A stretch of 63,099 nucleotides of DNA from Candidatus Peregrinibacteria bacterium (GTDB taxonomy: Bacteria > Patescibacteriota > Gracilibacteria > UBA1369 > JABINC01), in the NCBI GenBank assembly GCA_030700255.1, contig JAUYJN010000015.1:1-63099 (forward strand), written 5' to 3'. Under the pieces are notes generated by a model. The model was not told the origin of the DNA. It saw nothing but the letters and a program-made list of their open reading frames with translations, and did no database searches. Below, piece after piece: positions 1 to 10,810 of the stretch; positions within the stretch are counted from its first letter, which is position 1, and every line of letters begins with the position of its first letter. Position numbers and translations under genes: made by a program.

Positions 1-111
1 AACAGCTGTGATGGTTCCTTTGCACACTGGAAAGGCAAGCTGGGGGTTCACAGAGGATTGGCGAAAAAAAGGAAGCAAAAGATGATGCATTATTTACTCG
101 AAAATTCATAA
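1..111 (+). CDS. 3' end of an unidentified gene cut by the window edge
   Basis: Frame 1 is open from the first base to a TAA at 109-111 and gives 36 residues. The end is basic (AKKRKQKMMHYLLEN). The reading frame ends 89 bases before the Phd-like gene on the same strand, so both may belong to one small transcription unit. No family is recognisable from so short a piece, and it could be chance open frame. Confidence 0.3.
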   Translation, partial: NSCDGSFAHWKGKLGVHRGLAKKRKQKMMHYLLENS

Positions 112-200
112 CATCAGCCCGCAAAAAATTCCCTTATCCCAGAATTTTTAACTTTGAATGCTAAACTTTGAAAACATCGAAATTCATAACCAACCCAACC

Positions 201-503
201 ATGAAAATACCCACTCAAGTGTCCGTCAGTAATTTCAGGAAAGACATCGCCAAATACCACAAAATGGCAATTGACGGCAAACCAGTAATGGTAAGTAAAT
301 CTTGGAATCATACGGTCTTGGTAAATTTTCACCTTTATGAAGATTTATTTGAACTACTCGAAGAACTTTTGAACGGAATGTCTATTTCACATGCAATCCA
401 AGACAAAAGAAGCAAAGATTTCCACAAAAGAGTCAGAGAACTCGGCTTCAACAAAAACTACACTCAAAACTTCGGAGTGGACGAACCACGAAATAATATT
501 TAA
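201..503 (+). CDS. Phd/YefM-like antitoxin, orphan
   Basis: A 100-residue protein starting at the ATG at 201; an in-frame TTG at 168 would add 11 residues but has no better context. The first 50 residues have the Phd/YefM fold pattern: a short strand, VSVSNFRKDIAKY as the first helix, then a turn and a strand (GKPVMVSKSWNHTVLV) before a long helix (LYEDLFELLEELL). Such proteins bind operator DNA and neutralise a RelE/Doc-type toxin. No toxin follows; the next gene is convergent and overlaps its last four bases. It may therefore be an orphan antitoxin, or work with a partner outside the window. The family call rests on the N-terminal pattern only. Confidence 0.55.
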   Translation: MKIPTQVSVSNFRKDIAKYHKMAIDGKPVMVSKSWNHTVLVNFHLYEDLFELLEELLNGMSISHAIQDKRSKDFHKRVRELGFNKNYTQNFGVDEPRNNI

Positions 504-1555
504 TAATAGAAATACCACACACCTCCTAGCACCACAGCCAGCAATAATAGAATTTGAAATGCCAACCCGACAACATGCTTCCACCACCAGAGTTCTGGAA
601 CCGTTATGAGTACAAAAGCGACGTTTGGGGATTTGAGGAAACGAGGGGCAAGCCATTTATAATTAATGCGGTGCCCTATTCCCATGGTAAATACAGTTAA
701 ACCAAATTCATCTGAAGACTCATCGCTTGCCACGACATGTAGATTTTCAAGTGCCAATGCGAGAGATGCTTTCTCACGATAATTTGACTTAATAGCTTTG
801 TTAAAAGCCCGAACAAGCTCACCGTATTTGGTCATTGCATCATATTCTTCTTTCGTCAGACCTTTGCCTTTTTTTGACTGTGCCGACCTATAATTCATAT
901 CTTTTTCCATTTTCATCATTTCTTCCTGGTTTTTCCTCACTCCGGAACTCACTTGAGAGTAAGCGCTCTCACCTTCTATAGGATAAAAAGTCACCTCATC
1001 TGCAACATAAGTATAAAGCCGAAGCCCATTTACAGCGGAGGCATAAGGAGCGATTTCTCGCTCTCCATATTGCAAATCTTGACCAAAAATCTTCATCTTC
1101 CTACACCATTCTCCAGCCAACCTTTTCAAAATCTTACCAACTGTATCCGACCCAAGAGCCTCATCTTCAGCCTTGATACTTTGCATTTCTTTTGGGAGTA
1201 AAACTTTATCCAAAAAATCATCATGATACCGGAACCGACTGCCCTTACCATTTGCTATGGCGCCTTCGGCGCCAAACGACACAACATTCCACTTATGATG
1301 AAAATACCTATAATAATCAAAAAGCCGACCCTGCACCTTCGCAATACTTTTCGCACCCCATTTGGTAATTTTCCCTCTATGCACAGTATGTTTTTGCCCA
1401 AGGCAAACTATCACTTTTGACGTTCCGGCGCGCGGCACAAATACATCAAATCTCGCATGCCGGAAAGTCTCCGCGGTCTTCAACTGCTCAATAAACTTAA
1501 GCGCCGCACCCCGCTTCTCCTTACCAATCAAAAATCTAAATGGATATATGTTCAC
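500..1555 (-). CDS. Hypothetical tail-anchored membrane protein
   Basis: A 351-residue protein that starts at a GTG (1553-1555). I do not recognise a family. The bulk is a soluble basic/acidic region with a charged stretch in the middle (KNQEEMMKMEKDMN), and the last ~30 residues are a single hydrophobic segment (HVVGLAFQILLLLAVVLGGV) ending in WYFYY, so the protein is probably anchored by its C-terminus with the body in the cytoplasm. The middle contains a perfect GGCGCC-TTC-GGCGCC hairpin at 1259-1273. The stop overlaps that of the convergent antitoxin gene by four bases. No operon partner is obvious. Confidence 0.55.
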   Translation of the reverse strand: MNIYPFRFLIGKEKRGAALKFIEQLKTAETFRHARFDVFVPRAGTSKVIVCLGQKHTVHRGKITKWGAKSIAKVQGRLFDYYRYFHHKWNVVSFGAEGAIANGKGSRFRYHDDFLDKVLLPKEMQSIKAEDEALGSDTVGKILKRLAGEWCRKMKIFGQDLQYGEREIAPYASAVNGLRLYTYVADEVTFYPIEGESAYSQVSSGVRKNQEEMMKMEKDMNYRSAQSKKGKGLTKEEYDAMTKYGELVRAFNKAIKSNYREKASLALALENLHVVASDESSDEFGLTVFTMGIGHRINYKWLAPRFLKSPNVAFVLITVPELWWWKHVVGLAFQILLLLAVVLGGVWYFYY

Positions 1556-1657
1556 TTAGCGCACATTTAATAAATCTCAAACATTGTAACAAAGGACGTA
1601 GAGAAGAACAACAAACTACAACACAACATCACATTCCATGCCAATGCTTATACATTT

Positions 1658-2590
1658 TTAACGCTCAAGAATAGGTTTTGGCCTATACAGCTCTGGATCA
1701 ATAACGCGCTCAAAGCAAGTTCGCTCAGCTTTGTGAGCCCAATTTTGTTGATACATGTCATATGGATAACTCATCCTTTGCGTCCGAGCCCCCGAACCAT
1801 CACTCACTGTCATGAAAGTAGCACAAAGTTCAAAAATAAGTGGGGTTTTGATCGTATATTCATAGTCCGCATTCGTTTCCGGATCCTGCGGAGCGATGAA
1901 ACCTGAAATACTATTTTGAAGCGCACTTAAGTCTTCCGGAAGTATATCTTTTTGTGTCCAAAAATTTACTATTTCACCCTGCAACATTTGCAAATTCTCA
2001 AGACGTTGAGAATCAAACCTACGTGCACGTTGCTCAAAAGGAGTACCGATGATAAAAAATCCGGCAATCACACTCAAAAAAACAACTCCAAGCAATGACC
2101 ATGCCAATATTTTTGGAGTATGAGATTTAAGATTTGTACGTTGCAAATCCCAAAGGAAATAAGCGAAAACGGCCACTGCGACAATCAATACAATCATTAT
2201 TTTCAAGAAAAACTGAATGGTAAGTTCTCCACTCAAAAAATTATAAACAAAAGTAATAAGATCAATAACGATTGTCACCGCCGCAACAAAAAGAGTTAAA
2301 TACACAAGCCATTTCACAAGACCAAGATTATGTTTCGCAGGTGTTTTACGCATATCCTTTTCTAAAGCGGAGCTACTGAGTAAATAAGCGGGAGTCACAA
2401 TAATCAACATCGCAGAAGCAAAACGCACCGTTCCCGCAATACTGTCAAAATAGTAATTCAACGCATCTGGAAATCCCACATTCACATACTGAATACACAA
2501 AGTTATAAAGCTCGTCACAAGCATATAAAAAACCAAAATATTAAACAGACGAAGAAACACGTCTTTCGGTGTTATGCTTAAACTTGACAT
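1658..2590 (-). CDS. DUF5671-like multi-pass membrane protein
   Basis: A 310-residue membrane protein with about five hydrophobic segments (roughly residues 12-35, 52-72, 92-116, 127-147 and 162-183), followed by a soluble C-terminal domain of ~120 residues containing RRFDSQRLENLQMLQ. The N-terminal PKDVFLRLFNILVFYM and the segment arrangement resemble the DUF5671 membrane proteins common in Patescibacteria; this assignment is from memory of the pattern. Function is unknown. The C-terminal domain after the last TM resembles the extracytoplasmic part of pilin-like proteins (a helix, then QNSISGFIAPQDPETN), but that is speculation. It lies 25 bases downstream of groEL on the same strand and may be read through from the groESL promoter. 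Confidence 0.6.
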   Translation of the reverse strand: MSSLSITPKDVFLRLFNILVFYMLVTSFITLCIQYVNVGFPDALNYYFDSIAGTVRFASAMLIIVTPAYLLSSSALEKDMRKTPAKHNLGLVKWLVYLTLFVAAVTIVIDLITFVYNFLSGELTIQFFLKIMIVLIVAVAVFAYFLWDLQRTNLKSHTPKILAWSLLGVVFLSVIAGFFIIGTPFEQRARRFDSQRLENLQMLQGEIVNFWTQKDILPEDLSALQNSISGFIAPQDPETNADYEYTIKTPLIFELCATFMTVSDGSGARTQRMSYPYDMYQQNWAHKAERTCFERVIDPELYRPKPILER

Positions 2591-2614
2591 ATATATGAGG
2601 ATTAGTTGATACGG

Positions 2615-4590
<1,976 letters not shown>

Positions 4591-4621
4591 TTTTTTTGAT
4601 TAAATTATATTTGTAAATAAA

Positions 4622-4648
4622 TTAGCACTCTCAAAAGAGCAGTGCCAA
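4622..4648 (-). promoter_or_regulatory. CIRCE operator (HrcA binding site)
   Basis: TTAGCACTC, nine bases, then CAGTGCCAA. The left arm equals the consensus CIRCE arm exactly; the right arm differs from GAGTGCTAA at two positions, and the nine-base spacer is canonical. It sits at the expected start of transcription of groES-groEL, where HrcA would block RNA polymerase. No hrcA gene is in the window. Confidence 0.93.
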
Positions 4649-4676
4649 TTCTATTTAAACTACCTATATAAGTCAA
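4648..4676 (-). promoter_or_regulatory. groESL sigma70-type promoter
   Basis: On the minus strand TTGACT (4676-4671), a 17-base spacer and TAGAAT (4653-4648). The -10 box abuts the CIRCE operator, so bound HrcA would cover the start site. The promoter overlaps the last codons of the upstream gene (stop at 4660). Confidence 0.85.
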
Positions 4677-5019
4677 GAGCGATTACCCTCCCTCTTCCTC
4701 CCTCCAAAACTTGTAATTGAGGTGCTGTAGTTGACTGAGCGATAGGCTGATCGCTAGGAAGAATACCAAGCACCTCATTGCCTTCATTCAAACGTACAAT
4801 TCTAGGCTCCCCATCAACTTGACGTACACCAAAATGAGCACCGGTAGCCACTCCAATGCCAGCAAGCCATAAACGTAATTCTTCAAGTTGAGAACCAATC
4901 GCAGATGGGCCGGATATGTCATAACCTTTAACGTCTTCCATTCCTCTAAGGGCTGGGTCAAGCTCTGAAGTTACATCAGGGGCAACTCGTAAATCATGGG
5001 CAGTAGTACTTCCACTCAT
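4660..5019 (-). CDS. Hypothetical protein, 119 aa
   Basis: A small acidic protein starting at an ATG (MSGSTTAHDLRV). It has no membrane segment or signal peptide. A predicted helix (IGSQLEELRLWLAGIGV, ~42-58) is followed by strands (HFGVRQVDGEPRIVRL) and a C-terminal strand (GRGRVIALDLYR). I do not recognise the family. It lies between rny and groES on the same strand, and its 3' end contains the groESL promoter. Confidence 0.55.
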   Translation of the reverse strand: MSGSTTAHDLRVAPDVTSELDPALRGMEDVKGYDISGPSAIGSQLEELRLWLAGIGVATGAHFGVRQVDGEPRIVRLNEGNEVLGILPSDQPIAQSTTAPQLQVLEGGRGRVIALDLYR

Positions 5020-5096
5020 AAAGTTAAATTAGAAATATAAATTCACCCGCATTAAACATCAGACGAAAAAATAGTCAATAGAAACAAGGATAGGCA

Positions 5097-6623
5097 TTAG
5101 CGTGCAAAATCCTCAGTTCGAGTTTCACGAAGTACGTGGATTTTTATCTCACCCGGGTACATAAGATCTTTTTCGATCTTGCGAGCAATACTGTGAGAAA
5201 GCTTGATAGCTTCCAGGTCATCAATTTTGTCAGGATTTACGATAACGCGGATTGATTTACCGGCTTGGATTGCAAATACATCACTCACTCCATCAAAGCT
5301 CTTTGTAAGCTCTTCGAGATCTTCCATTCTGTGAATGAATTGTTCTAGATTGTCTTCGTTGGCACCGGGACGAGATTGTGAAATCAAGTCAGCCGCTTGC
5401 ACGATCATAGCTTCAACCGTCCTTGCCTCTACTTTCGAATCCCCTGACTCAACTGCATGAATAACATTCTTATCAACATTAAATTTCTTCAATATATCAG
5501 AACCAATTTTTGGATAAGTACCGGATACTTCATGATCAGCAGCTCTACCTATATTATATAGGATTCCCGCCTTCTTACACACAGTTTGATCTGCACCAAT
5601 TTGTGACGCCAAATTACCGGCCAAATGAGCGACGGAGATCGAATGTTTAAGCACATTCTGTCCACGAATAGTTCTAAATTTAAGTCGACCGAGAAGCTTA
5701 ACGAGATTTGGATGAAGACCTGCAACTCCAGTCTCATAAACAGCACGTTCACCAAGTTCTTTGATTAAGGTATCCACTTCTTTTTGAACCGCTACGACAA
5801 TTTCTTCAATACGAGCCGGATGGATACGTCCATCTTCGACTAGTCGCTCAAGAGCGATTTTTGCTATATAACGACGAAGTAAATCAAAACAAGAAATCGC
5901 AACCGCCCCCGGAGTATCATCTACAATCACATCAACTCCTGTAGCCTTTTCAAAAGTTTGGATATTACGACCTTCACGACCAATGATACGACCCTTCATG
6001 TCATCAGATGGAATATTTACAGTTGTTGCAGTAGTCTCAGCAGTCACATCCATTGCAAATTTTTGAATCGCCTCAGCGAGAATAGTACGAGCTTTTTCTT
6101 CAACTTCTTCACGCGCCTCAGATGAAACTTTTCTGTAATGTTTAACTATGTCATCCTTGTATTCTAACTCAACATTTTTGAGTAGAAGTCCCTTTGCCTC
6201 TTCCTTTGAAAGACTAGCAATTTTCTCAAGCTCGATGGCCTGAGAATCAAAAACCGCTTTAGCCTCTTCATGTATTTTTTTTGCCTCTTCAAGCTTTTCT
6301 TCGAGCTCCTCTTTTTTCTTATCAGAGTTCTCTATCTTGTCATCCAGAGATTGCTCTTTTTGAAGAAGCTTCTGCTCCAATTCCCGGAGCTCCGACCTTT
6401 TTTTTGTCTCGTCTTTCTTAATACTCTCCTCAAGCTTCATAGCTTCTTCTTTTGCCTCAAACAAAATCTCTTTCGCTTTGCTTTCAGCATCAGCAAGCTT
6501 TTTCTTAGACTCAATAGCAGCCCCTTCTTTCATTTTAGAATCCCGAATAACTTTGACCATATACCCTGTGCCAGCACCGATGACCGCGCCTATAAGCGCA
6601 AGCAGAATAGTAATTGCATCCAT
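5097..6623 (-). CDS. rny: RNase Y homologue with a degenerate HD active site
   Basis: A 508-residue homologue of RNase Y, the membrane-anchored endoribonuclease that starts mRNA decay in many bacteria. Domains in order: N-terminal membrane anchor (3-26), long charged coiled coil (~30-185), KH RNA-binding domain with the GREG loop (~205-260), HD domain (~325-415) and the conserved C-terminal domain ending in LRETRTEDFAR. The length is normal. The catalytic HD pair, normally LLHDIGKA, reads ILYNIGRA here (Tyr356-Asn357), and the later HH of the SHHGD motif is ES (392-393). The first His (327) and the last Asp (412) remain. It should still bind RNA and membrane but probably cannot cleave by the usual two-metal mechanism. 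Confidence 0.93.
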   Translation of the reverse strand: MDAITILLALIGAVIGAGTGYMVKVIRDSKMKEGAAIESKKKLADAESKAKEILFEAKEEAMKLEESIKKDETKKRSELRELEQKLLQKEQSLDDKIENSDKKKEELEEKLEEAKKIHEEAKAVFDSQAIELEKIASLSKEEAKGLLLKNVELEYKDDIVKHYRKVSSEAREEVEEKARTILAEAIQKFAMDVTAETTATTVNIPSDDMKGRIIGREGRNIQTFEKATGVDVIVDDTPGAVAISCFDLLRRYIAKIALERLVEDGRIHPARIEEIVVAVQKEVDTLIKELGERAVYETGVAGLHPNLVKLLGRLKFRTIRGQNVLKHSISVAHLAGNLASQIGADQTVCKKAGILYNIGRAADHEVSGTYPKIGSDILKKFNVDKNVIHAVESGDSKVEARTVEAMIVQAADLISQSRPGANEDNLEQFIHRMEDLEELTKSFDGVSDVFAIQAGKSIRVIVNPDKIDDLEAIKLSHSIARKIEKDLMYPGEIKIHVLRETRTEDFAR

Positions 6624-6871
6624 AATAATAAGGTTTAGATTACCTTAAAAGAAAAAGATTTGTTCGCTGTAAATTCCTGTTTTTGACTTGAAGGTGCGCT
6701 ACAATAATGCGCGAAAATCAATGAAACTGCTTAAAACACTCTAAAATTCTTAATTCGTCTGCCCTTTCTTTCTTTAAGATAACACATAAATAATATACAT
6801 ATACAAATTATATAAGTTTGACAATAATGTAAAGACTATGTGAGAATGACTGGCCCATAAACAATAATATA

Positions 6872-7612
6872 ATGAAAATCCTCCGACACCTTATAATATA
6901 TACGCTTTTGATAATGGTTCTTGGCTGCACCCCAAGTGATGCGGATTTTCAAAGTAATATTCCGGTCAATGAGCCAATCGAAGAAACAGAAGTCCCAATT
7001 GCAACTGATAAATTACCGGAATCATTTAACCTCGATATACAATTTTACTCTCAAGCACCACAGTCTGACTGGGGCATGCCTTACCAAGAAGCTTGTGAGG
7101 AAGCTAGTATGATTTTGGCATACAATTATATTAATCTACGTGAGATGACGGTTGAAGAGTTCGATCAAGCTCTCAGAGATATGGTACAGTGGCAAATCGA
7201 CACTTACGGAATCCACAAAGATATAACAATCGAAGAACTCGGAATAATAGCTGAAAAATATTTAGGATTTGCAAATTTTGAAGTCATAGACAATCCAACT
7301 GTCGATCAAATCAAAGGATTTTTAGTAAAAGGTTATCCGGTCATTGCACCATTTGCAGGAAGGGCGCTCGGCAATCCATTTTTCACGGCAGAGGGACCTA
7401 TATATCACATGCTTGTAATTCGCGGATATGAAGAGGGTCCAAACGGACTTCGGTTTATAACAAATGATGTTGGTACACGTCGTGGTAAAAATTTCGTATA
7501 CGACGAAAAAGTACTGATGAATGCACTTCATGACTGGGTGGACGGTTCACTCAAAGATCCATCTCTTATGAACGAAGGTGCAAAAAGGATTTTAGTCTTG
7601 AAAGGAATGTAG
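6872..7612 (+). CDS. C39-like peptidase-fold lipoprotein
   Basis: A 246-residue protein with a lipoprotein signal peptide; the lipobox is VLGC with Cys19 as the lipidated residue. After a Glu/Pro-rich linker (20-50) comes a C39-like papain-fold domain: a Gln region (FYSQAPQSDW, 59-67), the nucleophile context YQEACEEAS (Cys75), and YHMLVIRGY (His179) followed by ND (198-199), which matches the Cys-His-Asp/Asn arrangement of the peptidase C39-like 2 family. It probably acts on the outer face of the cytoplasmic membrane; the substrate is unknown. Its last 47 bases overlap the convergent murJ 3' end. A TATAAT overlaps the start codon but is too close to serve as its -10 box. Confidence 0.8.
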   Translation: MKILRHLIIYTLLIMVLGCTPSDADFQSNIPVNEPIEETEVPIATDKLPESFNLDIQFYSQAPQSDWGMPYQEACEEASMILAYNYINLREMTVEEFDQALRDMVQWQIDTYGIHKDITIEELGIIAEKYLGFANFEVIDNPTVDQIKGFLVKGYPVIAPFAGRALGNPFFTAEGPIYHMLVIRGYEEGPNGLRFITNDVGTRRGKNFVYDEKVLMNALHDWVDGSLKDPSLMNEGAKRILVLKGM

Positions 7613-8957
7613 TTGCCTCGAGAAGTTGATATAACGAAAAACCTAACAGTGTGATCTGCACGACAAGTCCGATTGCAAAACCTGTAGGAATTGCAAACAG
7701 ACCGATTTTTGGAAGTAAAAAATAACTCGCAAACATTGTAAGCAATATAGTGAACACATGTATACTGGAAGGACGAAGTGTGTTTTTCAGAGCATAGTGT
7801 GCGCGCGCGAGCAAATGCATAAGACTCTCAAGTGGAATCGAAATACAATATATTATAAGGAGGGCGGCGGTCGCGGAGACCGCTGCTTCATCAAACTTCC
7901 CACCACCGAGAAACATTCCAATTACAAAATTGCTCACAACTCCGAGCGCGACCGCCGCAACGGCGGTAACACCCAAAATATAAAGCCCCTTCTTCCACAC
8001 AACACTTTTAAACTCTTTATAATCTTTTTTTGCAGCAATATGTGAGAGCCGAGCAAAAGCCGATAGTGCAATGGCTATTCCTATCAAGCTCACCGGTACA
8101 CTTTGAAAATTTCTCGCAAAAGAATAAATCGTCACCGACCCTTCAGGAAGCCTACTCGCCAAATTCACAAACCACCAAAGTAACACTTGCCACATTCCCA
8201 TTTGAAACATTTTTGGAATCATCAAAACAGCAGTCTCTTTCATCCTTCCATCAAATTTCAAATTAAATCTAAATCTAAATCCATATTTCAAAACTAAAGG
8301 TAGCCGAATCGCCAAATGCAAAAATGCACCAATAATAGTTCCAATCACGAGACCCATCATACCAAATTGCGGAACGATAAAATAAACACCCATAACGATT
8401 CCCAAATTATACATCACAGGAGCAAGTCCAAACCAAAAAAATTCTTTTATACTTATAAGTACATTTCCAAAAGTATTACTGATCGTAAATAATATCGGGG
8501 ACAAAAGCATAAGTCGCGTAACCTTTATATATTCAGCAGTTTTGACCTCATCAAATCCCGGCACCAAATACTCAGTAATATAAGGAAGTGAAATTGCAAA
8601 AATAATCAAAATAAATACAAGCAACAAAAGCCCATATGAAAGAACTTGATTTGTATAGACAACCGCTTCTTTTTTCTTACTTTCATCGAGTCCCGAAAAT
8701 ATCGGAACGAACGCGGCAGAGAGTCCACTGGTCACAAGTAATGCCAAGAAAAAATCCGGAACAACGAAAGCCGCATTATAAACATCAAGCGCGGCAGATG
8801 CCCCAAATGTATGAGCAAACGCACGATCACGCACAAGTCCCAAAAAATAACTCAACCCGGAAGTCAAAGTCAGCGCAAACGCAGTATGAAGTAGTAAGTT
8901 TTTAAACCCACCTACCTCTTCTCTTTTTCTAAAAATTTTATTTATGAAAGAATTCAT
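7566..8957 (-). CDS. murJ: MurJ/MviN lipid II flippase
   Basis: A 463-residue polytopic membrane protein of the MurJ (MviN) family, which moves the peptidoglycan precursor lipid II across the cytoplasmic membrane. The N-terminal TM1 region (SYFLGLVRDRAFAHTFG, with the conserved Arg-Asp) and PDFFLALLVTSGLSAAFVPIF are classic MurJ sequences, and about 12-14 TM segments follow. It is a little shorter than the 500-550 residues usual elsewhere. Two perfect GC-rich hairpins (7867-7883 and 7951-7967) lie in the coding sequence. The 3' end overlaps the convergent lipoprotein gene. No murein genes flank it. Confidence 0.92.
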   Translation of the reverse strand: MNSFINKIFRKREEVGGFKNLLLHTAFALTLTSGLSYFLGLVRDRAFAHTFGASAALDVYNAAFVVPDFFLALLVTSGLSAAFVPIFSGLDESKKKEAVVYTNQVLSYGLLLLVFILIIFAISLPYITEYLVPGFDEVKTAEYIKVTRLMLLSPILFTISNTFGNVLISIKEFFWFGLAPVMYNLGIVMGVYFIVPQFGMMGLVIGTIIGAFLHLAIRLPLVLKYGFRFRFNLKFDGRMKETAVLMIPKMFQMGMWQVLLWWFVNLASRLPEGSVTIYSFARNFQSVPVSLIGIAIALSAFARLSHIAAKKDYKEFKSVVWKKGLYILGVTAVAAVALGVVSNFVIGMFLGGGKFDEAAVSATAALLIIYCISIPLESLMHLLARAHYALKNTLRPSSIHVFTILLTMFASYFLLPKIGLFAIPTGFAIGLVVQITLLGFSLYQLLEATTFLSRLKSFLHLRS

Positions 8958-9007
8958 TAAAGTTATTATACTGATACAAGAAAATTTATCACTAGAATTA
9001 TTTAACT

Positions 9008-9042
9008 AAAAAAATCCCCCAAACATTAGTGTGGAGGATTTT
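9008..9042 (-). terminator. Rho-independent terminator of the histone-like gene
   Basis: On the minus strand AAAATCCTCCA, a 10-base loop and TGGGGGATTTT, followed by more T residues: an 11-bp stem with one mismatch and a T-run, 43 bases after the stop of the 61-residue basic gene and before murJ. Confidence 0.8.
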
Positions 9043-9085
9043 ATCTACATATCTTAATCCTTGGTACAAAATAAAAAAGAAATAA

Positions 9086-9271
9086 CTATTTCTTTTTCTT
9101 AGGTGCAGCCTTTTTCTTTACGACTTTCTTAGCAGCCTTCTTGACTACTTTCTTAACTGCTTTTTTTGGAGCAGCTTTCTTGACAACCTTTTTTACTACT
9201 TTTTTAGCAGCAGGTTTCTTAGCAGCAGCCTTCTTTGGAGCCGCTTTCTTAACTGGTTTCTTTACAGCCAT
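9086..9271 (-). CDS. Histone H1-like Lys/Ala-rich DNA-binding peptide
   Basis: Sixty-one residues made almost only of Lys, Ala, Val and Pro in repeats of KKAAPKK, AAKKPAAKK and KKVVKKV. This is the composition of bacterial histone H1-like proteins (Hc1/AlgP-type tails), which bind and compact DNA through charge. No folded domain is present, so it is a free tail-like peptide. It has its own transcription unit, with a strong terminator after it. The repeats make its length prone to change by slippage. Confidence 0.85.
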   Translation of the reverse strand: MAVKKPVKKAAPKKAAAKKPAAKKVVKKVVKKAAPKKAVKKVVKKAAKKVVKKKAAPKKKK

Positions 9272-9387
9272 ATAGGTGTATTTAGGGGATAAGAATAAAC
9301 TTGATACATTGTCTTATTTTTCTTTCAAAAATACAATACCAAAATAAGAAAAAACTATTAACTTTTGCAAAAAAATTTCGAGTAAAT

Positions 9388-10683
9388 TTATGGCTTCATG
9401 CGATTGAGCAATCTTGGGAATGGAATGGTCTCTCGAATATGCTGAGTACCAGTGACATACCTCACCATTCTCTCAAGCCCAAGCCCAAATCCACTATGCG
9501 GAACCGACCCATATTTCCGGAGATCCAAATACCATTGATACTCTTCACCTTTCAATCCCTCATGTTCAATCGCAGCCTTCAAAATCTCATAGCTATCTTC
9601 ACGTTGCGACCCTCCAATCAATTCTCCGGAACCTTCAGTACCAAGTAAATCATTATTGAGTACAAGCTCTGGATTTTCCGGATCAGTTTTCATATAAAAA
9701 GGTTTGATAGATTTTGGCCACTTGTGAACAAACACCGGAACCTCACTGTCATCTGTAAGTAACGATTCATCCTCCGTACTCAAATCATCTCCAAATTTAA
9801 TTTGAGATCCTTTAGCTTGGAGCTCTTTGATTGCGTCAGTGTATTCAAGTCTCTTAAATGGCTGACTTAATTTTTTCATAGGTTCGATATCACGTTCAAG
9901 AATTACGAGCTCCTTCGCGCATCTCTCCATACACCTTTCAACTATAAACCTCACCATACCTTCTTGAATATTCATATTTTCTTCATGCTCAACGAACGCC
10001 GCTTCCGCATCCATCATCCAAAACTCTATTAAATGTTTTCGAGTCTTACTTTTTTCAGCCCGAAACACCGGACCAAAATCAAACCCACGACCAACAGACA
10101 TAATCGCCGCTTCAAGATACAGCTGCCCGGACTGAGAAAGATAAACAGTGCCTTCATCGAAATAATCAATTTCAAAAAGTGTAGTCGCACCCTCACATGC
10201 GTTTGGCGTAAATATAGGAGTATCGATTTTTACAAATCCTTCTCCATGAAAATAATCATACACAGCGGTTATCACGCAATCACGCACACGTTGTATCGCC
10301 CACTGCTTACTCGACCGGAGCCAAAGATGTCTATTATCAAGCAAGAAATCCGGGCCATGTTCTTTTTTTGAAATAGGGTATTCATCTTCAGTAATATGCA
10401 CAATCTCAATATCAGTAACTTGCAATTCAAACACATCATCATGCTTTGGATGTTTTACAACTTTACCGGTAACCTTGCATGATGATTCAGCTGTAAGTTT
10501 CTCAGCATTCTCCATGACTTCAGCCGAAGCTCTGCCCTCTTCCGCCACTCCTTGAGTCAACCCACTCCCATCCCGCAACTGCAAAAAATAAATCTTCCCG
10601 CTCCCCCTCTTATTGTACATCCACCCACGAATAGTCACCTCCTCTCCTACATGATTTGCAAAATCAGATATTCTAACAATCAT
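9388..10683 (-). CDS. asnS: Asparaginyl-tRNA synthetase
   Basis: A 431-residue class IIb synthetase charging tRNA-Asn. The N-terminal OB anticodon-binding domain (EVTIRGWMYNKRGSGKIYFL, ~14-33) is followed by the catalytic core with motif 2 (FRAEKSKTRKHLIEFWMMDAE, Arg after F) and motif 3 (GFGLGLERMVRYVTG near the C-terminus). The EFWMMDAE and GGSQRED signatures and the compact length fit AsnRS rather than AspRS. A tRNA-Asn gene lies elsewhere in the window (22081-22155). A direct AsnRS means Asn-tRNA need not be made by GatCAB transamidation. Confidence 0.95.
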   Translation of the reverse strand: MIVRISDFANHVGEEVTIRGWMYNKRGSGKIYFLQLRDGSGLTQGVAEEGRASAEVMENAEKLTAESSCKVTGKVVKHPKHDDVFELQVTDIEIVHITEDEYPISKKEHGPDFLLDNRHLWLRSSKQWAIQRVRDCVITAVYDYFHGEGFVKIDTPIFTPNACEGATTLFEIDYFDEGTVYLSQSGQLYLEAAIMSVGRGFDFGPVFRAEKSKTRKHLIEFWMMDAEAAFVEHEENMNIQEGMVRFIVERCMERCAKELVILERDIEPMKKLSQPFKRLEYTDAIKELQAKGSQIKFGDDLSTEDESLLTDDSEVPVFVHKWPKSIKPFYMKTDPENPELVLNNDLLGTEGSGELIGGSQREDSYEILKAAIEHEGLKGEEYQWYLDLRKYGSVPHSGFGLGLERMVRYVTGTQHIRETIPFPRLLNRMKP

Positions 10684-10810
10684 ATAATTATATTAAAAAT
10701 TAATCAAGCGCATTGTAGCACGACAAATTAAAATACAAAATAATTTCGGAATGGCTTTTCTTTTTTGAATGCTTATATTAAGATAAACGAAAAATAATAA
10801 TCTATATAAA

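Noticed and set aside
6866-6874. TATAAT overlapping the ATG of the C39 lipoprotein as its promoter
   Set aside because: It would place transcription start inside the gene, after the start codon. AT-rich chance is more likely.
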